Positions 1 through 4,108 of a DNA stretch of 6,120 nt are shown piece after piece. The stretch lies in the NCBI GenBank assembly GCA_030618315.1, contig JAUXDO010000070.1:1-6120 (forward strand). Direction: 5' to 3'. Below the pieces are notes generated by a model. That model searched no databases, had not been told where the DNA came from, and saw nothing but the letters and a program-made list of their open reading frames with translations. Source of the stretch: Candidatus Peregrinibacteria bacterium. GTDB lineage: Bacteria; Patescibacteriota; Gracilibacteria; UM-FILTER-43-11. The position numbers and the translations under genes were made by a program. The stretch's first letter is position 1. Every line of letters begins with the position of its first letter.

Positions 1-24
1 AGGCGCGCAATCGATTGCGCGCCT
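1..24. repeat. REP-like GC-rich palindrome, truncated by window edge
   Basis: The 24 nt starting AGGCGCGCAATC and ending GATTGCGCGCCT are a perfect palindrome and much more GC-rich than the surroundings. The right side continues TTCGGGGTACC, so the left arm may extend beyond the window with the mirror sequence. It lies inside the open RAYT frame. It shares the CAAT/ATTG-centred, GC-armed layout of the hairpin at 6002-6030 and may belong to the same broad class of REP-like elements; this is inference. Confidence 0.65.
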
Positions 25-307
25 TCGGGGTACCGATGAACCGACAACTAATGAAATGATTGAAAAATTTGATCAATATATTTTAAAATTCCAAAAACAA
101 TTCCACATAAAACACCCAAACAAAAACCCATATCCACGCTTTCAATGGCACAAATCCTTTCATGACCATTACATTCGTAATGATTCGGATTTCGATTATC
201 ACATGGAATATATTATTTGGAACCCACAAAAGCACAAATTGCCGGATAATTGGACATATGTATTCACAAATCCGATATACGAGGATTTGGTTGATAACTC
301 ATTCTAA
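1..307 (+). CDS. REP-associated tyrosine transposase (RAYT, Y1/IS200-like), C-terminal part, cut by window edge
   Basis: The frame is open from the first bases of the window to a TAA at 305-307, so the start lies upstream; the ATG at 56 is probably internal. RAYTs are single-strand DNA nucleases related to IS200/IS605 TnpA that act on REP hairpins. The visible part is the C-terminal half. The segment FQWHKSFHDHYIRND is followed by DYHMEYIIWNPQKHKL, which matches the E. coli RAYT region around DYIYINPVKHG as I remember it. The Tyr in EYIIWNP (codon 209-211) falls where E. coli RAYT has catalytic Tyr115. The HUH metal-binding half would lie outside the window. The first eight codons are encoded by a perfect palindrome, and about 25 residues (GAQSIARLRGTDEPTTNE onward) look like an extra segment between the two halves. 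It converges on purN with overlapping stop codons. The family call is fairly sure; whether the upstream part is intact is unknown. Confidence 0.75.
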   Translation, partial: GAQSIARLRGTDEPTTNEMIEKFDQYILKFQKQFHIKHPNKNPYPRFQWHKSFHDHYIRNDSDFDYHMEYIIWNPQKHKLPDNWTYVFTNPIYEDLVDNSF

Positions 308-891
308 ATCTCAACCTCTCCATCCACAAACTGCTGAATCACTTTCGGATACCATTCCTTCTCCAACGCCTGAACTTTGTCTTTTAGACTGTCTGGCGTG
401 TCATCTGGGCTAACTTCGACAGATTTTTGGACGACAATTGGACCTCCATCAACCTCATCGGTTACTATGTGAATTGTCATACCACTCTCCTTTTCGCCTG
501 CATCGATTACTGCCTTGTGGACATCTAAATTCATACCTCCCGCATATTTTGGGAGAAGACTTGGGTGAACATTAATAATCCTATTTTTAAACTCTTTTAC
601 CGTTTCTGGTCCAATAATTTTCATATAACCACCACATACAACCAAATCGACCTCAAAATATTTTAATGTATCCAAAACTGACTGCTCATATGCTTCGGGA
701 GTAAGCACTTTAGCATCAAAAAAGTAGACTTTGATGCCGTTATCCCTCGCCTTCTGCGCAGCACCTGAGTCAGCCTTGTTTGTGATAAGACATTCGATTC
801 CAACATCGGATAACTCACCACGAGCTTTTGCATCAAGTATTGATTGAAAATTTGTACCGTTGGTGGAAGATAAAACGGCTATTTTGTACAT
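304..891 (-). CDS. purN: Phosphoribosylglycinamide formyltransferase (GAR transformylase)
   Basis: PurN transfers a formyl group from 10-formyltetrahydrofolate to glycinamide ribonucleotide in cytosolic purine synthesis. The 195-residue length is normal for single-domain PurN. The N-terminal nucleotide-binding strand and loop read IAVLSSTNGTNFQSI (residues 4-18), slightly different from the usual S-G-x-G-S-N form. The catalytic block INVHPSLLP carries Asn107 and His109. HIVTDEVDGGPI carries His141 and Asp145. These correspond to E. coli Asn106, His108, His137 and Asp144. The start ATG (889-891) gives an N-terminus that begins directly on the first beta strand; no Shine-Dalgarno sequence precedes it, only TTTAAAAACT. 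The TAG stop overlaps the transposase stop by 4 nt. No other purine gene is in view, so a role in formylating another substrate, such as an amino sugar, cannot be excluded, although the motifs favour PurN over Fmt- or ArnA-type enzymes. Confidence 0.88.
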   Translation of the reverse strand: MYKIAVLSSTNGTNFQSILDAKARGELSDVGIECLITNKADSGAAQKARDNGIKVYFFDAKVLTPEAYEQSVLDTLKYFEVDLVVCGGYMKIIGPETVKEFKNRIINVHPSLLPKYAGGMNLDVHKAVIDAGEKESGMTIHIVTDEVDGGPIVVQKSVEVSPDDTPDSLKDKVQALEKEWYPKVIQQFVDGEVEI

Positions 892-917
892 AGTTTTTAA
901 ATTTACATCACATCCAT

Positions 918-923
918 TTTATA
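918..923 (-). promoter_or_regulatory. Possible purN promoter, -10 box only
   Basis: The minus strand reads TATAAA here, placing a transcription start near 911 and a leader of about 20 nt before the purN ATG. The -35 region at the right spacing (TCTTTA) is poor. This is a weak call that rests on position in the divergent intergenic region. Confidence 0.3.
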
Positions 924-929
924 AGTATT

Positions 930-957
930 TTGACATTTAATAAAGATAATATACAAT
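930..957 (+). promoter_or_regulatory. Sigma-70-type promoter for the 149-residue gene
   Basis: A perfect -35 box TTGACA (930-935) is separated by 16 nt from TACAAT (952-957), a 5/6 match to the -10 consensus. The expected start near 964 leaves a leader of about 21 nt before the ATG at 985. That leader (ending TTTTTTTAAAC) contains no Shine-Dalgarno sequence. Confidence 0.7.
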
Positions 958-984
958 GACACCCAATCTTTAATTTTTTTAAAC

Positions 985-1434
985 ATGACACAAGAGACAC
1001 AAGACTCTACCAATGGCTTAAATATTGTCGATACAGTATTTGAAGCCGCAAACAGTATTTTGGAACATGATAGATTTTTCGGTACAGAATATACAGAAAC
1101 TAAGGGGCATCTTGCTCCCGAAGAAGTAAAACGATTAAAAGAGCAAATTGCGGAAAAAATCCGACAAATTTTCAGAATTCTTTTTGATGAAAAAAATCAG
1201 CCATTTTTACATAATCCAAATAATCCAATAGAAGCATCGGTTATGATTAAAGATTTCGGAGTTGAAGAAATTGTTGAAAAAATGTCTACAGAAAATAGGG
1301 CTGAATTAACACCATTAATAGAGGAACTCAAAGAGATAGGGGCAAAAATTGGTAACGATACCGCGAGACTTTCAAATGCCCCAATAAGCATAGAAGCACT
1401 CCCTACCGATGACGACGATATTACTTTCCAATAA
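985..1434 (+). CDS. Hypothetical acidic, mostly helical protein (149 aa)
   Basis: I do not recognise this protein. It is predicted to be soluble, with no signal peptide or membrane segment. Residues 44-69 (APEEVKRLKEQIAEKIRQIF) and 93-121 are rich in Glu, Lys, Ile and Leu and look like amphipathic helices. They are separated by an Asn/Pro-rich loop, FLHNPNNP, at residues 74-81. The C-terminus ends in a short acidic tail with four consecutive Asp residues before ITFQ. That it is a real gene is supported by the strong promoter just upstream, an open frame of normal codon use, and no competing frame. The gene ends 14 nt inside the 3' end of the convergent cofE gene, so the two mRNAs would be complementary at their ends. 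The ATG at 985 is the first in frame after the promoter. No function is proposed. Confidence 0.7.
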   Translation: MTQETQDSTNGLNIVDTVFEAANSILEHDRFFGTEYTETKGHLAPEEVKRLKEQIAEKIRQIFRILFDEKNQPFLHNPNNPIEASVMIKDFGVEEIVEKMSTENRAELTPLIEELKEIGAKIGNDTARLSNAPISIEALPTDDDDITFQ

Positions 1435-2215
1435 AACCTTCTTTGTATAAACCTCTATAAATACATTCTTTCGGACTAATAAAATAATCATCTTCCGTAA
1501 ACTCTTCATCGGTGAATTTTGCTTTTTTGAAATCCCGGACTATTACAAATGGTATTGAAGCATTTGTCTCACCCATCTCAAGATTCGCAGCACTAGCCAG
1601 ATTATCCGCAACAGCTATTTGAGTATATTTCATCGGTTGCCGATATAAATCCTTACTTCCTCTTTCATCCTGCACGCCATAAAAACCCGCCCAACCAATA
1701 GCGATACCGGAAGTTCCCATGCGGAGGGGTTGGCAATGTGAATCACTAATTACTACGCCAAGATTCTTGATTTTATACTCCCTCATAAGTGAATCTCGAA
1801 TCTGCCAAGCAAAATCAAAAGGTCTTTCCGGCCATAATATGACTTTTCCCTTTGGAACATTAGAATTATCTATCCCCGCATTCGGAATCAGAATTTTATT
1901 TTTCATTGTAATAGTCATCTCACCCTCATCCCCGCCTGAACCGGAATGGGCAGGTAAAACAACATCCGCTTCCTGTCGTATCAAATCAATAAAATTTGAG
2001 TTTTGCCTGTCCGCCGTGGTGGAAGTTTCGAGTTTCGAATTTCGAGTTTCAAGGTCGACTAGACGACCTTGGCTATAAGCAAGTACTTTAGACGCAATAA
2101 CAATTATATCTTTGTTCTTTATCTGCTCATTTTTAGAGCTCAGAGCGTCTGACAACTTTTGGAGCAAGTCGTCTTCGTATTGGACCCGTTCGCTTTTTAG
2201 AGGTATTAGTTCCAT
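1421..2215 (-). CDS. cofE: CofE-family ligase (coenzyme F420-0:L-glutamate ligase-like)
   Basis: CofE adds L-glutamate to F420-0 using GTP and a divalent metal. The 264 residues follow the family order. The N-terminal MELIPLKSER is followed by the NKDIIVIASKVLAYSQGRLVDL block (residues 34-55), LIRQEADVVL at 78-87, the IPNAGIDNSNVP motif at 110-121 with Asp116, GVVISDSHCQPLRMG at 153-167 with Asp158, and AVADNLASAANLEMGE at 201-216. Where classical CofE usually has ISDTxGRPWR, this protein has ISDSHCQPLR, so its true substrate may differ. Residues about 56-71 (ETRNSKLETSTTADRQ) look like an insertion, encoded by a heptamer array and an adjoining palindrome; residues 89-99 (Gly/Ser-rich) may be a second one. 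The ATG at 2213-2215 matches the family N-terminus, so the 83-nt overlap with the upstream membrane-protein gene seems genuine. No other F420 gene is visible. The family call is strong; the exact reaction is less sure. Confidence 0.8.
   Translation of the reverse strand: MELIPLKSERVQYEDDLLQKLSDALSSKNEQIKNKDIIVIASKVLAYSQGRLVDLETRNSKLETSTTADRQNSNFIDLIRQEADVVLPAHSGSGGDEGEMTITMKNKILIPNAGIDNSNVPKGKVILWPERPFDFAWQIRDSLMREYKIKNLGVVISDSHCQPLRMGTSGIAIGWAGFYGVQDERGSKDLYRQPMKYTQIAVADNLASAANLEMGETNASIPFVIVRDFKKAKFTDEEFTEDDYFISPKECIYRGLYKEGFIGK
2010..2023. repeat. Short near-palindrome inside cofE
   Basis: TCCGCCGTGGTGGA is a palindrome except for two pairs that become G-U wobbles in RNA. It directly abuts the heptamer array at 2024 and is more GC-rich than the gene around it. 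Together they encode the suspected insertion in CofE. Confidence 0.4.
2024..2051. repeat. Four tandem 7-nt units inside cofE
   Basis: The plus strand reads AGTTTCG, AGTTTCG, AATTTCG, AGTTTCA at 2024-2030, 2031-2037, 2038-2044 and 2045-2051. On the coding (minus) strand they specify the low-complexity residues ETRNSKLET, which interrupt CofE between the GRLVDL motif and FIDLIRQEAD. The reading frame is kept. Confidence 0.7.
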
Positions 2216-3446
2216 ATGTTTGTAAAATTACAATGCTTCCAAGTATAAGCCAAAATATCATGCTTAAATCATTTTTCCAAAACGGAGTATCAAAAATTCC
2301 ATGAATTATTATTCCCCAGAATGCTATAAGTGGATAAGTAAAACGTTTGTGTACAAAGAATAAAAATGAAAAAAGTGCAACCAAACCAAGTAAACCTGCA
2401 TTCAGCCAGAAAGCAAAGAAAATATTGTGAGGATGCGGAATATTCCATTCTAAAGGTATATGTCCAAGATTTTTCTGCCCCCTTGTTTGATACTCAGCCT
2501 GAAACAATCCGGGACCAATTCCTGTTAACGGCTCTTCATTTATTAAGCTCCACGAAATTTCATAAACTTCTAACCGAACTGATGTACTGGATCGATTTTC
2601 CCAATCCAAAAACTGCTTGAATTTTGGTGTATTTATCTGAGTAATTACAATAACTGCAAAAGTCAATGTCAGAAGAATAAAGCCGGTTATTGCAGCCTTT
2701 TTTCTCTTAGTCTTCCAAAGAATTAAATAGAGAACATAAAGACCGATTGCACCAAAAATACCGATTATTGCTGAATATGACTGAGTAAAAAACAATGCAT
2801 GAGCCATAATCACCAAAGAAGATAAATTTAGATATTCTTTCTTTCCAGGCTTTCCTTTTCGTTGAAATAAAAAATAGATACTTAGAAGTAATGGCGGAAC
2901 AAGATATAGAGATAAATAATTCGCCGATTCATAAAAACCGCTTAATCTTAAATCATAAGTAAATCCGCTATTTAAAATGCCAAACCCATAACAAATAAGG
3001 GCTACCAAAGCACCCGAATATACAAAATAACGCAGAAGTTTTTTAAGTTCTAATTGAGAAGTTATTGTCTGAGTAAATACTGCAAAATAAAGCATTGGAG
3101 CAATTACCCACCCCTTCCAAACACCCAAAGCAGTACGCTGAGCGTCTAAAATCTCACCATTAGGCAAACTAATATAATGAGGCGCAGTTAACATTCCGAT
3201 TGTAGCACCCGCAAACAACACAAAAACCGTTATCCAATAATAATTTAATGGTCTTTGGAAGTTTATAGGCAGCCTTCTAAGCACAACGCCAATAAGCCAA
3301 ATAGCAAAAAGAATGTAGCAGAAAACCTCAAGCACAGTAAATGGAATACCATATACTTGAAAACGTAAAAGATATAGGGGGAAAATAAAAGGAGAAATAA
3401 GGAGGAGTTTATGCGTAATTCCCTGTAATGAATTAAATTTTTTCAT
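2133..3446 (-). CDS. O-antigen ligase/polymerase-family membrane protein (Wzy_C type)
   Basis: This family comprises polytopic inner-membrane glycosyltransferases that transfer or polymerise lipid-linked glycans on the outer face of the membrane. The 437 residues contain about ten to twelve hydrophobic segments (for example 13-29, 36-56, 70-87, 141-159, 177-194, 209-243, 250-270, 343-365, 371-384, 395-410). Family features appear in order. RLSGFYESANYLSLYL (residues 167-182) matches the R..G.....N motif. A large loop carries ENRSSTSVR, with Arg285 and Arg291, followed by PLTGIGPG. PHPHNIFFAFWLNAGLLG (337-354) has His340 and Asn341. DTPFWKNDL at 386-394 precedes the last helix. The basic tail (GPIRRRLAPKVVRRSEL) lies in the 83-nt overlap with cofE. 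The ATG at 3444-3446 is the first usual start; the frame is open a further 38 codons upstream through the 12-nt repeat array but has no start there. It could be a WaaL ligase, a Wzy-like polymerase or a protein glycosylation enzyme; sequence alone does not separate these. Confidence 0.8.
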   Translation of the reverse strand: MKKFNSLQGITHKLLLISPFIFPLYLLRFQVYGIPFTVLEVFCYILFAIWLIGVVLRRLPINFQRPLNYYWITVFVLFAGATIGMLTAPHYISLPNGEILDAQRTALGVWKGWVIAPMLYFAVFTQTITSQLELKKLLRYFVYSGALVALICYGFGILNSGFTYDLRLSGFYESANYLSLYLVPPLLLSIYFLFQRKGKPGKKEYLNLSSLVIMAHALFFTQSYSAIIGIFGAIGLYVLYLILWKTKRKKAAITGFILLTLTFAVIVITQINTPKFKQFLDWENRSSTSVRLEVYEISWSLINEEPLTGIGPGLFQAEYQTRGQKNLGHIPLEWNIPHPHNIFFAFWLNAGLLGLVALFSFLFFVHKRFTYPLIAFWGIIIHGIFDTPFWKNDLSMIFWLILGSIVILQTYGTNTSKKRTGPIRRRLAPKVVRRSEL

Positions 3447-3450
3447 AATT

Positions 3451-3557
3451 TCGTATAGCTGAACGAATTGTAGAACGTATCGTTGAACGTGTTGTTGGAC
3501 AAATCGTTCTTCAATACGTTTCCCAATCCGTTCGTCAATTCGTCTTCCTATTCGCTC
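3451..3557. repeat. 12-nt-period, dyad-symmetric repeat array between hpf and the ligase gene
   Basis: The plus strand breaks into exact 12-nt steps. Left-arm units start at 3461, 3473 and 3485 (GAACGAATTG, GAACGTATCG, GAACGTGTTGT). Right-arm units end at 3509, 3521, 3533 and 3545 (ACAAATCGTTC, CAATACGTTT, CAATCCGTTC, CAATTCGTC). Right units are imperfect reverse complements of left units, giving a long hairpin centred on about 3497. As 12 is a multiple of 3, one frame on each strand stays open. The minus strand reads ERIG-RRID-ERIG-KRIE and the plus strand ERIV-ERIV-ERVV, neither with a usual start codon. Confidence 0.7.
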
Positions 3558-3883
3558 TATTTATGTTCATTAATACGCTGAGTCTTGTTCTTATAACGCT
3601 CAATTTGCCCAGTAATCTTTTCGATAGTTTCATCAAGAACGCTTCTAAGAGAGTCGCTTCTTCCTTCAGCTCGCAATGTATCACCAGGCACAAACAAAGT
3701 AAGTTTACATGAATAGGAATCTTCCGGACTCTTTGACTGCTTATATGAAACATCAACCTTTATTTCAGTGGATTCATCAGAAATACGAGCTGCATAAGTG
3801 GACAACTTCTCGACTTTCTCATGTATCATTACCTCCTGTTCATCTGATAAATTTAAATTTTGTGATATTATTTTTACCTGCAT
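3557..3883 (-). CDS. hpf: Ribosome hibernation promoting factor (HPF/YfiA family, short form)
   Basis: HPF/YfiA proteins bind the 30S decoding region in stationary phase or stress and silence ribosomes. The 108 residues match the short, single-domain form and lack the C-terminal dimerisation domain of long HPF. The fold is visible as MQVKIISQNLNLSDEQEVMI (beta 1 and start of helix 1), IKVDVSYKQS (41-50), SCKLTLFVPGDTLRAEGRSD (58-77, the family's V-P-G-x-x-L-R-A-E signature), then SLRSVLDETIEKITGQIERYKNK (78-100), the second helix. The tail is basic. The start ATG at 3881-3883 gives the expected N-terminus. No Shine-Dalgarno sequence precedes it (AAACAAAAAT). A good promoter lies 37 nt upstream. 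It is the first gene of a probable minus-strand series with the ligase and cofE genes, separated from the ligase by 110 nt of repeat array. Confidence 0.88.
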   Translation of the reverse strand: MQVKIISQNLNLSDEQEVMIHEKVEKLSTYAARISDESTEIKVDVSYKQSKSPEDSYSCKLTLFVPGDTLRAEGRSDSLRSVLDETIEKITGQIERYKNKTQRINEHK

Positions 3884-3919
3884 ATTTTTGTTTATATTAA
3901 ATATTACTAATACTCTAAA

Positions 3920-3948
3920 AGTATAGATTGAAAACAGATACCAATCAA
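3920..3948 (-). promoter_or_regulatory. Sigma-70-type promoter for hpf
   Basis: On the minus strand, TTGATT (3948-3943) is separated by exactly 17 nt from TATACT (3925-3920). The expected start is near 3913, leaving a leader of about 30 nt. The -35 box sits only 3 nt from the left arm of the 106-bp inverted-repeat element. Confidence 0.6.
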
Positions 3949-3951
3949 TAG

Positions 3952-4057
3952 TGAAAATTATTAAATAGCGACTAGCGACTAGCGACTAGCGGTTAGCGGT
4001 TAGACTAAAGAGCTATTCGCTAACCGCTAACTACTAACCGCTATTTAATAATTTTCA
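3952..4057. repeat. 106-bp inverted-repeat element with internal 7-nt tandem units (MITE-like)
   Basis: Perfect 19-nt terminal inverted repeats flank the element: TGAAAATTATTAAATAGCG at 3952-3970 and its reverse complement at 4039-4057. Inside, the left side reads in 7-nt steps AAATAGC (3963), GACTAGC three times (3970, 3977, 3984), GGTTAGC (3991) and GGTTAGA (3998). The right side reads GCTATTC (4012), GCTAACC (4019), GCTAACT (4026), ACTAACC (4033) and GCTATTT (4040), which are complementary variants of the left units. The whole can fold into one long imperfect hairpin. It occupies most of the non-coding space between two divergent genes. No clear target-site duplication is visible, at most a 2-nt AG. 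Confidence 0.8.
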
Positions 4058-4086
4058 AGTTTCCAAAAAATATGATACGATATAAG
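4053..4086 (+). promoter_or_regulatory. Possible AT-rich promoter for the 621-residue gene
   Basis: TTTCAA (4053-4058) stands 17 nt before TACGAT (4076-4081), with overlapping alternatives TATGAT (4071) and TATAAG (4081). None pairs with a good -35 box. The position just outside the inverted-repeat element, 23-40 nt before the ATG, is the main support. The -35 candidate overlaps the end of the element's right arm. Confidence 0.3.
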
Positions 4087-4108
4087 TTGAATTATTAACA
4101 AAAATAAA

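Noticed and set aside
162..413. 83-codon plus-strand frame across the RAYT/purN junction
   Set aside because: Out of frame with the RAYT domain and antisense to the purN C-terminus; no support as a gene.
1719..2078. 119-codon open frame on the plus strand
   Set aside because: It lies antisense to the conserved cofE coding region; its SSFEFRVS stretch is just the heptamer array read from the other strand.
2366..2620. 84-codon plus-strand frame
   Set aside because: Antisense to the ligase gene's conserved Wzy_C-type region; no recognisable protein features.
3447..3560. Upstream extension of the ligase gene through the 12-nt array
   Set aside because: The frame is open for 38 codons but contains no ATG, GTG or TTG, and the ligase family N-terminus fits the ATG at 3446.
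3535..3756. 73-codon minus-strand frame overlapping hpf
   Set aside because: Out-of-frame shadow of hpf, whose own frame has clear family motifs.
3963..4046. CRISPR array
   Set aside because: The repeat units are 7 nt, contiguous and without spacers, and no cas gene is present.
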